Shown: one piece after another, positions 23,617-34,699 of the stretch
How the letters are laid out: every line of letters begins with the position of its first letter
Position numbering within the stretch: position 1 is the stretch's first letter
Origin: Atriophallophorus winterbourni
Taxonomy: Eukaryota; Platyhelminthes; Trematoda; Plagiorchiida; Microphallidae
NCBI GenBank assembly: GCA_013407085.1
Contig: JACCGJ010002009.1
Coordinates: 1 to 64,000, forward strand
DNA: 64,000 bases
Direction of reading: 5' to 3'
Notes under the pieces: generated by a model
Seen by the model: only the letters and a program-made list of their open reading frames with translations
What the model was told of the DNA's origin: nothing
Database searches by the model: none
Translations under genes and position numbers: made by a program

Positions 23617-25059
23617 ATGTTGAATCAATTCCAACTGCTTATTTGGACTAGTATATTGATTCATTCCGGTGCTGCTCAAAGTGCACAACGTACCTTTTTG
23701 ACCCAAAACTCAGCCTTCCATCTTCAAGTGCCGACTGATCATGCTCACTTACTTTGCTTCAAAAAACCCAACGTTTTTGAATGGATTTCAGCTTGGTACA
23801 AGAACTTTGTTGTATCCATTAAACCTTCCGATGCCTCATTCATATCTTCAATGGCAATCAATCCTGTATTCATCTATGAAGGAGATTTACATCGAGAATC
23901 TGGTTTGGACGTCACATGTTCATCTTTGAAATCAAAATCATCCAGTACCGGTCCTTTGAATGTTCTATCCACCATTCTCCCATATACGTCTCTAACTATT
24001 CGGAAAATTTCACTTGGTATTGATGGATTTAATTGGACTGTCCCCGGCTATTCGCCATTGTGTATTGCTATTTGCGCACCCTCGACTTCATCTTCCATCT
24101 GGATACAGGTGCATTCAGCCGTTCATTTTGCACATTTAGCAATGACCGCAATTGGTATAATCTGTCTATTCACCTCCCAGCTTATTTCTACCAACATAAC
24201 CTTCTATTACTTTTCTGGGTCCGGGCTAGTGGTTTGTGGAAGCCTTCTAGTTGTTTTGCTCATATTTGTCCGAATGCTGCCTTTTCGACGGGGTGGTGCT
24301 GTTCTCCAAGCTGCCATTGTTCTCTTGGGCGGTACCTTCAGTTTTATTCTCTTGGCTTTGGACTATGCTCGATCCTCTGTTTTGCAATTTCTTGCTGACA
24401 ATGCGGAGTTAACCTTCGTCTACACAATTTCCGTCCTCGTTTTATCCCTTCTATTTTTCTATTGGTTCCACCTACCTGAACGTCTAATTTCGAATTATCC
24501 CCGGACCAAGACTGTTATGAAATATGTTTTGCAGCTTCTAGGCGCGAGTTTAATCGTTACTTCCATCAATTTACCACTGTCAGATGAAGAGTTGAAGTTC
24601 TCGATACTGCAATGTCTACCTCACTACCTATATTCTGCAATCATCTTGTCGCCAACGAGGATTCAATTAGTTGGACGTTTATCGTTCAAGTTTTTGTGGC
24701 TTCTCTGTGTATTTGGCATTGTGTTGCTCGTGAACGTGGTGGAAATTTGCTACACGCGTTTAAGCAAAAGCTCATCAACAGAAGATTTCACAATTACACC
24801 CAACGGTCATATTGGTTATGCAGATCACTTTCCGGGATCCCCCTGGGCTTGCTCGTCACCATTCACGAATCACGTGCCGGGTTCCACGAGCGTCAGCAGG
24901 CGTTTGTCCTCGGTTGATTTTCACTCCCCACGAGCACTTTCTTCCAATGGACACAGATCACTTTCTGAGTTTCCAACATTACGTCAATCATTTCAACTAC
25001 CAAGGACCCGCGCTTCAACCCATCCAGACGATCTGTTGACAGATGATGAAAGCGAATGA
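23617..25059 (+). CDS. NEMP/TMEM194-family nuclear envelope membrane protein
   Basis: 480 residues in one open exon. I chose ATG 23617 because it opens directly into a signal peptide (hydrophobic LLIWTSILI, small residues SGAAQS); the upstream in-frame TTG at 23569 sits right after a splice acceptor and is not a start. Residues ~23-165 are a lumenal domain. Then comes a cluster of membrane segments with the family signature FYYFSGSGLVVCGSLL (about 196-211), followed by a basic loop (RMLPFRRGG), as in NEMP1/NEMP2. Further membrane segments lie at about 229-250, 267-285, 300-316 and 365-385. The C-terminal ~90 residues are a Ser/Pro/Arg-rich soluble tail ending in acidic DDESE. Known NEMP proteins sit in the inner nuclear envelope and stiffen it, with a role in fertility. 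The usual C-terminal QGExETRKALxEL block of animal NEMPs is not visible. An ATTAAA at about 25475 may be the poly(A) signal. Confidence 0.85.
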   Translation: MLNQFQLLIWTSILIHSGAAQSAQRTFLTQNSAFHLQVPTDHAHLLCFKKPNVFEWISAWYKNFVVSIKPSDASFISSMAINPVFIYEGDLHRESGLDVTCSSLKSKSSSTGPLNVLSTILPYTSLTIRKISLGIDGFNWTVPGYSPLCIAICAPSTSSSIWIQVHSAVHFAHLAMTAIGIICLFTSQLISTNITFYYFSGSGLVVCGSLLVVLLIFVRMLPFRRGGAVLQAAIVLLGGTFSFILLALDYARSSVLQFLADNAELTFVYTISVLVLSLLFFYWFHLPERLISNYPRTKTVMKYVLQLLGASLIVTSINLPLSDEELKFSILQCLPHYLYSAIILSPTRIQLVGRLSFKFLWLLCVFGIVLLVNVVEICYTRLSKSSSTEDFTITPNGHIGYADHFPGSPWACSSPFTNHVPGSTSVSRRLSSVDFHSPRALSSNGHRSLSEFPTLRQSFQLPRTRASTHPDDLLTDDESE

Positions 25060-25599
25060 GTTGTGTACATTTTCAGATCAACTCAATTCTTATCAATTGG
25101 TTCGCATTTCTGTTCCATGCGCTAAGACATTCACCATATGTTGTTCGGTGTTATTTTTTTCGAAATCGTAACAATGAAGAGAATAATTGATTTTTGTTTT
25201 TGTTTTTTTTGTCTTGCGAAAGGAAACACGTACTTCGATGATCGACGTTTGAAGTTTTGAACTTCCACCTGATTCCTTCATGAGAACGTCCATACACAGC
25301 ATAAAAGCACGAGCTTTGTGCTCCGGTGCGCTTGCCATGTATATCCATGGGCCATCAACCGAAGGAGGCCAACACCATATTTGTATGGCAAATGGATGCT
25401 TATTTAAATTGCAAATTTTGGTAGGGTTTTTCCTTACTGACAACGATTAGTCCTCGTATCCAACCTGTTGCATTATTAAAGCATTGTTTCCAGTGACACA
25501 CTGGTCATAACTTCTTTCTGTGCATGTTATATTGATTTAAATCGATATTGCTCAGAAAGCGAGAGCTTGCTTTATTATCTTGTTATGGTTTTATGTCTC

Positions 25600-25680
25600 G
25601 GTAAACTGACAATGTCTCAGCCAACTAACCGCCCGGCAGAATGATCATCACTTGACCCCAGGCTTGTGTTTCAATACATA
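25600..25680 (+). mobile_element. SINE2 remnant
   Basis: Only weak traces remain: TGACAATGTCTCAGCC and CCCCAGGCTTGTGTTTCA. These match the CTGACAGTATCTCAGCC and ATCAGGCTTGTGCTTTCA blocks of better copies. Confidence 0.4.
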
Positions 25681-25834
25681 AAATGATAGATGTACGATAG
25701 TGCTTGCATATTATCCAAATCCTCGATAATCTAGCCATGTAGACCTATTGTGTTACCGACCTACTGAATAAAAACATTTTACCTTCATTTTAATGCGCGG
25801 CCATCGGCCCCCGTTACTTTGCCGCGGGTTCGAT

Positions 25835-25965
25835 GTGTTTTGATTGTCTCTGTCTCATATCTGTCTAGGCCTGGGCAACCTGACAGTATCTCAGCCCACG
25901 TGCAGTCTCTGACTGTGCGGCACTTTGCCTGGATCAGGCTTGTGCTTTCATACCATCATACCTCT
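25835..25965 (+). mobile_element. SINE2 copy, 5'-truncated
   Basis: TCATATCTGTCTAGGCCTGG, GCAACCTGACAGTATCTCAG, GTGCAGTCTCTGACTGTGC, TTTGCCTGGATCAGGCTTGT and CTTTCATACCATCATACC follow in order. The first stem block and leader are absent. Sense is plus, as for the copies upstream of NEMP. Confidence 0.75.
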
Positions 25966-26149
25966 GTCAATAGAGTTCTTAAATCGCTCTATTGGATTCG
26001 TCCGGGCAACTCAAACATTTTGTGTGCACAATGCGCGGTAGGCCATGCATGTTCCTCTGCATCGTAATGCGCTCTGCGGATTCGACACTTAAGTTTGTCC
26101 AAGCATGCATTTCTTAACACAGAAACAGCACAACTGTGTGTGTGCAAAT

Positions 26150-26215
26150 ATGCATTTTTTGGTTCAAACCCGTGTTTGTCTCGGTCCACATGTGATTGAA
26201 GAGGTTGGTTCTGTC
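26150..26215 (+). mobile_element. SINE1 fragment with B-box
   Basis: TTGGTTCAAACCC (a B-box-like GGTTCAAACCC) is followed by GTGATTGAAGAGGTTGGTTC. The copy at 28735-28785 has GGTTCAAATCC and GTGATTGAAGAGGTTGAT in the same order. The ribozyme part is missing. Confidence 0.55.
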
Positions 26216-27190
26216 AGCTTCATCCAGCCACGGCTTCGAAGTTCAAACTTTATTTGAATTTTATTCAGTTTACCTGGTAAATATTTGACTACGCACCATC
26301 TGTATATCTCAATCTGACGCCAACAACTGTCTAGTAAATGACTTAGTGGTGCTACCATCCTATCCAATGAGCATTGAGTTTCCCTAGTGTAATAGAGTCA
26401 TGTCTACGGAATTAATTTTAGTGTGGTTGGTATTGCTTACACAAAATCAATGTGGTCGACTGTTATTTCATTATTTTATGGGTTTCACCGCTCTTCTGTT
26501 TCATGAATCTCTCCTACTTGCTCCCCACTACCGGTTTACGTTTGTTGGTTTTCAGGCAAGATTAATTTCGGTCCTTCTTACCGTTTGCTAAGTACCTTGA
26601 TTCTTGGTGGTTGGCTGATGATTCCTATGGACACTATTTTTTATTTGACAGTTATTTTCAAGGGTTTTGGACATAGAAATACAGTCAAGCTCGACGTTGT
26701 GCTTTATGGTTACACCCCAAGCTGCGAAAAACCCATTTATAGATTCTGTCGACTGATCTCATTATTCACTAGCTGATGCTATCATCACGTGTTATTACTC
26801 ATCGAATATTCTGCGCCGCTTCGCCACTCACACTTGAACCTCTGACTCAGATTCACTTCTGACCATCAATGCTGAATGCATTCTGTCACAGCCAACGCTC
26901 TTCCCGACCGCGTACCTCTATTAGGCTTGCGTCGTTCAATGTCTGTACCCTGTAACAACCAACAACAACAATCTATACACCTAAAAAATGTGGACTGTAT
27001 ATCTTACTAGAGAACCGGTAGAGATTCTGATCACTCTTTAGTGTGCGCAACAATCACTCTCCGATTCGGGAGCAATCAGAGCCTTAAGCGTCCCACACTA
27101 GACGCAAACGCTTTATCTCTGTCTGTAGTCAAAGCATGGATCCAGGATTCCTCATCTTGCCCTATCAAATTACCGTCTGTTCGAGCTAGA
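26216..27190. other. Segment without recognised gene
   Basis: Open frames here (for example 26400-26591 and 26585-26776) show no domain and read like chance hydrophobic frames. No repeat family was recognised with confidence. Confidence 0.35.
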
Positions 27191-28644
27191 TTTATAACTC
27201 AGACATTTTTATGGTAGAAAGAGCAAACCCGCAGGATAATAAAGTATATGGAGTAAACGCATATAACCTCTCCGATAGTTAATAGGGACAGCCACAATGC
27301 GCATGGTTCGTCCTGTATTCTTTCAACATGGCAATGAAAATCACAATTCTGAGCGTATGCTTTCTTCGGACAAGTGAAACAAATTCTAACCGAGGAAAAG
27401 TTACAACGAATATCCAATCGAGGATGTGGCGTAGTCAAAGGCATTGAATGTTTGTGTGTTCGAGTAAGATCCTCAGGCTTTCGAAAATCTGAATATGATT
27501 TTCGATGTGAATAACTATCGGCCAACATAAGGTCATTTCGTATGCTTCGGTGAGTAAGATTTTGTAGTTTTGTTTTGGACATTCACTCTTGGAAAGGCGA
27601 ATTCTTTTAACATGCGGCCAACTTGGTTAGACTCCTGTAAAGGAGTTCACTATCCTTTAGTAGTCATTGTGACCTTGCTTGGATCTAATATTCAATGACA
27701 GGATATACGTGTGTATGAAATTTCTGAATATCCTTTTCATTAGACCCGATATACGACACGTCTTATTACAAACTGTGGCGATAATGTCTCCACTTGAGGT
27801 TATACGATACCCAGATATTATTCATAGTAGTTCAAATGAGATTTTGCATGCCAAGCTAAACCGAAACATTTTAGACCAATGGTGTAAGATCCGCATAACC
27901 CGTTGTAATGCGATACAACCGTCAAAATGTCCTAATACGCTTCCATATTGTAATTTCTTCACTACATGAAAAAGAGTTGGTAGAAAAGCAAAGTCTAGCA
28001 GCATTCCGAACTTTATGTCTATCCTTTAATGTGAGTTGTCCATACAAACTTAGATGTGTAAGTCAGTAAGATAGTCACTTATTCCATTCAACAACGTTCC
28101 AGTACGTCCAAACGCTTCAAGCTTCTGATTAAAAGGTCCTGATTTGCTTCATCGAAAGCTTTGAACATATCAATGTAGCAAAGATGTACAGCATCACCTT
28201 CATCTAATGCCCCGGCTCAATCCTCCAATGTAGTAAGGTTAGACATATTGGATCGATTTATCCGAAAATCGCGTTGCGCTGCAGTCAGATAATTCTGGCA
28301 TTCTAAGTTTTCTCATATACACTCGATCATAATGCGCACCATTATCTGAGAGTCTACCGGAAGTAACGATACCTGTCTGTAGTTCGCATATCTGAACAGA
28401 TTCCACCAATGTCGATGGGCTAAATCTGCCCTGCTTTCCTGATCGTGTATTCCCATCATGTAAACTGAGGTCAAATAGGTAGGTGAGACGAACAAGCAGA
28501 TATACGTGACACCTGTGGAGTATGGAGGAAGTGATTCCATCTGCATAATGGAAAATCGTTTAATCACCTGAGTACACACTCATGTAGACTGGGTTTGGAC
28601 CCATGACCACGAAATTAAAGCTCATTTGCATGCATTTCCGTCAT

Positions 28645-28690
28645 ACACTCCACGATCGGTTTCGTGCTGTTTGCACTCATCAGGTGTGTG
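28645..28690 (-). ncRNA. Hammerhead ribozyme, partly decayed
   Basis: The core CTGATGAG, stem II TGC-AAACA-GCA and CGAAAC are intact. Stem III is ACCGAT (palindrome broken by one change) and stem I is reduced to about three pairs. GTC-like cleavage context remains (ATC). Activity is doubtful. Confidence 0.7.
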
Positions 28691-28874
28691 TGTGACGGAA
28701 ATGCATGAAAATGAGCTGTTTGTTCATGGTCATGGGTTCAAATCCAGTCTACACGAGTGTGGGCTCGTGATTGAAGAGGTTGATAGTACCAACATTATCC
28801 AACACTGGCATAGAAGCACAACTAATTTACCACTATTCCACTTTTTCGAGCGTATACGATCCTGATCCTACTTT

Positions 28875-28915
28875 CCCCACCTGATCATGCATACAGCACG
28901 AAACCGGTAGTGGGG
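28875..28915 (+). ncRNA. Hammerhead ribozyme, core mutated
   Basis: Stem I is perfect (CCCCAC/GTGGGG). The core reads CTGATCA instead of CTGATGA, so the essential G8 is C. GAAA and ACCGGT are intact, and the cleavage triplet is GTA. Catalysis is expected to be lost or very weak. Confidence 0.65.
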
Positions 28916-29420
28916 CGCGTGTGTGACGGAAATGTATGCAAATGAGCTTTTTTGTAAATTCGTTTAGTTTACAAAGTTCCAGTCCATTTATTCATTAACA
29001 GTTACTTCACTTAATAAATCCAATTGTGATTATATCGGTAAGATTTCATTTTCAATACAACGCTTTGTATTGAAAACAAGTGAGTTAAAGGTTGCTGTAG
29101 CATCGGCATTATCTAGGAGAGAAGGAGACAATTGGGGTTTGTATGGGGAAGGCACTTGATTTCATTATTGGTCGTTCATTTACTATTTTGTAGAGAAGCT
29201 TAGGATTTTTACCATTCTCGAGAGCAAGTGTCATTGGCACTATATTCGATCTTCTTTTACAAGTGACGTGACATAATTATATAGCTTACAGATTTGCTTT
29301 CATGCCTAGATTCCAAAGAGTGGCCTGTGCCTGTTTAGCCAACCGTTTCTGAACTCTAATCCTAAAAACATAATGGTTATTGTGTCCACATGCTCGTGGT
29401 ATATAACTCAAGTTCTCGCC

Positions 29421-31305
29421 AATTTTCGCAATCAAATAATTAATGAATGTAATGTACTATGCGCTGGAATAGGGTGTTCTGCATGCTACCGGATTACTAG
29501 TTTTTACTAATGCACTTCCGGCTTTTATATTAATTATATAGTTTATAGCAGTAAGTTCTGTTTAGAGAAAACTTTGCCACAGAAAATGAAATGGTATTAC
29601 ATTTGGATTGCGGAACATCCTATAGGTGAAAGTGTGAACCTGTTTGCGATACTTTCCGATCCGCAGTAAGTGCTGAATGCAATGGTTATTTTTAATTACT
29701 TATTTAACCACTGAGACCCATAGGTTTGGTGATTATTTCCGGTTTTTCAGCAGAGGTTAACCAAGTTCAAAATTGCCAGAATTAATCTCTAATCAAACCA
29801 CATACCTCTTCTTTGTGTGGAATTATGCAGGTTCAACCTAGACATTATATTATTCTGTCGTAGGTTTCTCACACCAACCGCGGTGTAAAGTGCCAAATGT
29901 TCAGCGGCTATGTACGTACCAATTAAGTAAAATCATCAACTACTTCTGTTCATCGTGCAACCCCACGATAACAGGATGCTATTGGCGTACGCATCAAGCT
30001 TTGCTCATATTTTTCCGGTATTAATGGGCATTAACTTGGAACTTTGTTTTGAGTTAAACGCTATATTTTGGGTTTACTAAATTGACAACTTTACACAGCA
30101 TTCGCCAAAACATAAGCCAGTGTTCCCCTATATTTTCAAGCATGCCCACAGCGGATTATTATATACTATTTATTCACTTTGCCAAATCACAGATCATCCG
30201 ATTCGGCATACATTTCGTTCATCATCTTTGCTTCCCTTGTTACAGATTTATTGTTTTATTATTTATTTTGGTCTCTATAATATATCATATAATTTGTCAC
30301 GAAATGAACTTGAAAAAACAAGCTTTCATCACAAGATCTTGATCAAACAAGGCACCGAGTTATATTAACTTGTTTCATCCGCTTAAAAGATTATATCTGG
30401 TAATTTTCAAATAAAATCCAGTTTTTGTTGCGCAAATTTATTTAAATATTGATGGTTTTTCTTCACCTAACAACCGTTTTGCCTCTCGTCGTGCTAGCTT
30501 TGATGGTCATTTATACAGGAAGTTTTGTGTTATACTACTAATAAGTAGCCAGTTGATCAAAATAAGTGTATGCTTCGCTACCATAGATGAATCGTCAATT
30601 TTTAGCCAGATCATACAGATGGGCAGTATATCAAGTTTAAAATGTAGGTTAAATGCACGCAAACGATTTAGAGTTGTTGCGACCTATTAGTTATGTTATT
30701 GTTGAAATCAGATTCTACTATAGTGTTACGGCATCTATCGTGGGAATCGACTCGGTCCCCACATGAAGTTAAATGCCAAGTTACAACTGAGGATTTATCC
30801 ATGATTTTGCAACAAGTTAATTGGTATTGTCATCTCAAAGCGGCTCATGTGTATCCTAGTGCTTCAGAAATATCATTCCTATCAGAATTTTGTTAGGCAT
30901 TTTTCATTCATTCTCGTCACCGTTGGGTTGACGTCAATTATTATATTTGCACTCCTGTGGTCGAACTCGGCGAAGCTTATAATTCTAAAACACTATTTTA
31001 TTTCACCTGGTTATTTTGTTTAATTATCCGATCAAACATAAAAATAACCTCCAGCCGATATCTGACAATAACAGATTTCGTTGTTCCACTTGATGTTATG
31101 ATGTTAAACGCCTCGGCAATTATTCACCGAAACCTACTTTATCCAACATGGTGTATTAAATATTGATGACATGACGTTTATGTTACCAATATCTTGGTTC
31201 CACATCTTTCTTCTTCTGATTTCCACCTTCTCGAACCCAACTAGCGCCGATGACGCTGTCAAAGTAAGTTGAAAAATTTGTTAAAACCAGATATTCATAA
31301 GTTCC
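29421..31305. other. AT-rich segment without recognised gene
   Basis: No frame with a recognisable domain. Open frames near 30082-30368 are hydrophobic chance frames in AT-rich sequence. Probably old intergenic or intronic DNA. Confidence 0.35.
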
Positions 31306-31309
31306 ATTA

Positions 31310-31470
31310 AGCACATCTCACGACCGGTTTCGTGTGTTTTAAACTCATAAGGTCTGGACAGCAAGTTAAGAATTAAGATGTCTTGAAGCAGAGAAGAAAT
31401 GATAAACAAAGCTCGGACTAATTTTAAACTCGGTTCAATATGCGTTTCCGGATTGGCTACATGACCCAGT
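31310..31470 (-). mobile_element. SINE1 relic with decayed ribozyme
   Basis: Minus strand: the ribozyme remnant at 31358-31315 has CTTATGAG (G5 changed to T), an altered stem II, but an intact CGAAACCGGTCGTG with the palindromic ACCGGT. The body upstream (31370-31470) keeps only traces such as GTTTATCATTTCTTC and TGCTTCAAG. Confidence 0.6.
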
Positions 31471-32440
31471 CACATTAAGTTGAATACAGATGGTTGCCAT
31501 AAAGATATTATAGGTCTACCTATCCTACATCTCTTACATAGTTAGTCGTTGTTTTCGTGTTCTACAACAAGTTATACCGCGTGTGATCAATTATCTTCAG
31601 CTTCGTAGACAAAATTATTACATTCAGACCAAATAAACGCTTGTGTCAGCAGTTGTCCGTTTCATTCATGTGTTTACCAGATGCGTTTGCTCAATAAACT
31701 CCCATCTTATAGAATATACGTGCTATTTCTCTGAAATTAGGTGCCGATCTATCTTGCACTGCAAACCTGGCCCCAGCGATGGGTGACCGTGATGTTTTCG
31801 AGAAATAATAAACCTTTCATAAACAAAATCAACAACTGAACTGAACAAACGCGATCTCTATATTTACATTTTGCTCAATGCTCTACCAAATAAAAGAGGG
31901 ATGCTTTCTTCCTACGCATTTCGTCTTGGCTCACTTGTCAATATGACCTAAGTGATTTATCATTTTACCTTTTTGCTTTACGCCAATTCATCTTTTATAC
32001 CATTCAGCTACATATTTCCTACACTCGGTATGTACCAATTCATTAAATATTAGACCAGAGCTGAACATTGAATGTTTCCAAAAAATTCTTGATTATATCC
32101 TCCTACCTAGCGAAAAATGCGAATGACTGACAATCGCTTATTTTTGATTGTTGTGAGATTTTAACGTAGCTCCTATTCTACTAAACTCAGCGAGAACTAC
32201 CGTAGAAAATGAAAGAGATTAGCTACAAAAAAATATAATCATCTAACAAGACGAATCATCTGCCTGCAACGGATAACTGAGTACAAGCAGAATTTGAGGA
32301 CGGGCAGCTATTAGTATTCATCGATTTATTCATAGATGATATGCGGGTAAAAAAAGCTATGCTTTACAAGACCACAGAAATGTACATCGGGTGGATAGTA
32401 AAAAAATATCAGTATTTTGTTAGAGATTATTGTCAGACGT
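31471..32440. other. Segment without recognised gene
   Basis: No conserved frame or repeat was recognised between the SINE1 relic and the LINE fragment on the right. Confidence 0.35.
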
Positions 32441-33260
32441 CAAACACCTACTTGTTCATGTGGCCATCTAGTGATTTCTTGAAAACGTCAATGGTTACAG
32501 ATTGTACCAAGTGAATAGGTAAACTGTTCCACAATTGCACATTGCGAACGGAAAATACATATTTACGGCAGTTTAACCTGCTATGCTGTTGGTATAGTTT
32601 AGATTGGCGACCACGCAGATGTGTGTTATGAGAAAGATGAAACAAACGACTGCGAGGATGATTTGTTTGATTGAGCACTGTCCAAATGAAGATTAGTGCT
32701 CCTCGTTGCTGTCTGTATTGAGCCGAATGCAAATTGAATATTCTAAGCCTCATTTCGTATGGATAATTAGAAACTCCCAGGATGAGTTTTGTCGCTCTGC
32801 ACTGTGGAGTTTCTAATAACTGAGTATCTTTTTTCAACCAAGGATCCCATATCGGTATAGCATATTCGATATGAGGACGGATTTAGGTTGAAATCAATTT
32901 GCAGATAATGTTGGCGTCAAACGAACCTAGGACTCTTCTAAGGAGACCCAAGTTTCTTTTCAGCTTTGCTTGTGGCGAGTCGACATTGCATTGAGTTTCC
33001 TAAGTCAGATGGGATAATCACGCCTAAATGTTTTTCGGAGGAGGCGTGTTTAATAACAATACGATCTAGATAATATTCTTTGCTCAACTTGCTTTTGAGC
33101 GACAATAGGCTGCATTTCGAAGCATTCAGTGGCATTTCCTTTTCTAGGGACCAGGTATAAATCATATCAAGATCGCGTTGCGGGATTTGCGTGTCGGCTG
33201 TGCAGTTTATCTTGCGCCAAAGCTTTGCGTCATCAGCGAAAATAAAAACTCGTTAGATAC
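32440..33260 (-). mobile_element. LINE reverse-transcriptase C-terminal fragment
   Basis: Minus strand: about 33240-32938 gives SLEKEMPLNASKCSLLSLKS and SSEKHLGVIIPSDL, the post-palm region. The frame 32837-32448 gives QCRATKLILGVSNYPYEMRL, LRGRQSKLYQQHSRLNCRKY and RNVQLWNSLPIHLV, the typical C-terminal end of CR1/Jockey RTs. It ends near the stop at 32448. The catalytic part is absent. Confidence 0.75.
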
Positions 33261-33279
33261 AAGCTCTGAGAATTTTGTG

Positions 33280-34600
33280 GTGGAAAAATGCACATAACTT
33301 CACAAATCTCATATAATAGTAAATGTGTGTTTAAGAACAAGAAATAAGTCATAATCATGTAATGTCACGCATAGTCCAGTTAATTAATTACCGTGAGTTA
33401 ATACACAGGTGTAATCAAATCGTTATGCAACAAATTCTAATGAACTTCTCAACAATAGTTGTTGGGTCGTGCATTCCAAACGGAAACTAACATGGACCTA
33501 ATAAAAATATCGGCGACAGATAATATCCCTGCAGAGCTGTGTGTATGCCGCGGGTCGCGGTAGTTATTAAATGTTTTAATGGGTGATTTGAAGTATGTAA
33601 TATAAAGTATGTAAGTATCATATCACTCCAAAGGCTACTTTGAAGAAAGTGGGGAGCTTCAGGTGTTGCATTTGTTGCTCATATGTTAGTTTCTAGAAAA
33701 CAATTACGAGTTTGGTTTCCCGGTGTTATATTCTTTCTAGCAATAGTATATTATTTTTAACAGGGAGTCCAAACTTGCGATACATGCTCCATCGTTGGAA
33801 TTATGTAGGTTTTCATTATTATGGGCACCTTTTCAGGTAAGAAGGTTTTGAAAATCTGTCGCAGCATACTCAGAAGCCAGAAAGCACGTTTCTAATTGGC
33901 CTTACAATGCACGCTGTTCTTTACGCTGCCTTATAGCCTTTCCGGCTCGGTCCAATTCAAATTTGTCTGACAAACGCGATATTTATACTGAAATGGCTTA
34001 CCAATATGCAGCGCTTCGTATTTTTGAAAATCGAAAGCTAGATTTTCCCTGACAGGCAATTCAGGGAGTGCATCTAAATCACTCTGTAGCTGTACACAGT
34101 CTGCAGTAAATTCTATCCGTGTCCAAATTTCAATGTCGTCGGTAAAGAGAACCATCTTGCATGAGAACATCTTAGGTGTATGATTGATGTAAATGAGGAA
34201 AAGTAGTGGCCTGAATACGGAACGTTGCGGCACGCCGTTATTGGTACCAATGACACGTGAATATACCCCCACACAGTGAGGTAACTTTGAGGCCATATGA
34301 GGAATCGTCACCTGATGCCAACCTGCCACAGCTTTTGTAGTAGTCGAAAGTTTTAGACATACCCAGAAATCAAGCGTATATGGTAGCTCCGCTTGGGTCA
34401 ATTCCTCGAGTTTGTTAAGCATTAATGAACTATACGCTGCAGAAAGAATATTTTGCGATTCAGAGTTATGAACAATGTTCTTCATCACTATGAGCTCTAA
34501 AAGTTTGGACATCACTGGAAGTAGAATGACAGGATTCCAGCTTAACAATAACCATAGGATGGTAAAAATTAAGATGTACGTGTACAACATGAGCAATTTG
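33280..34600 (-). mobile_element. CR1-like LINE copy X (RT to 3' end)
   Basis: The frame 34596-33931 holds PVILLPVMSKLLELIVMKN, GVPQRSVFRPLLFLIYINH (motif B) and KMVLFTDDIEIWTRI (motif C, FTDD instead of FADD). From 33930 to 33280 the sequence parallels 36100-35570 of copy Y, so both are copies of one family. The intact-looking frame has many substitutions; it is not a functional RT. Confidence 0.75.
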
Positions 34601-34699
34601 ATTAAATAGTATATAAGTAGTCGGGATACGAATAGTGAAATAAAAAGTCGTCTAATTTCGCTTTAAATCATGCAAGCTAGTGGAGTGAGCAGCGAGAGA

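Larger units (their letters stand above)
28620..28960. mobile_element. SINE1 pair in inverted arrangement
   Basis: A plus-strand SINE1 (about 28685-28960) shows B-box GGGTTCAAATCC (28737-28748), TTATCCAACACTGGCAT and the ribozyme at 28875-28915, then the tail GACGGAAATGTATGCAAATG. Just left of it, on the minus strand, is a second ribozyme (28690-28645) with its own tail GACGGAAATGCATGCAAATG. The result is two ribozyme ends facing outward around a shared GTGTGTGTGACGG sequence. Confidence 0.75.
27200..29420 (-). mobile_element. CR1-like LINE relic interrupted by SINE1
   Basis: Minus-strand order: an endonuclease-RT linker with KNPKLLYKIVNERP (about 29200-29150), then, after the SINE1 insert (28620-28960), NYRQVSLLPVDSQIM (28385-28330), then RINRSNMSNLTTLED and CYIDMFKAFDEANQ (about 28270-28140, palm motif A), and a decayed C-terminal part at 27582-27199. 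The right order of domains on both sides of the SINE1 insert indicates one older LINE invaded later. Confidence 0.65.

Noticed and set aside
25093..25443. 116-codon minus-strand frame starting MSVRKNPTKICNLNKHPF
   Set aside because: Longer than expected by chance but no domain, no convincing splice site, and it lies in the likely 3' UTR of the NEMP gene. A tail-to-tail gene cannot be excluded.
28737..28748. Possible tRNA gene from the B-box GGGTTCAAATCC
   Set aside because: No acceptor stem, anticodon stem or A-box could be drawn; it belongs to the SINE1 repeat.
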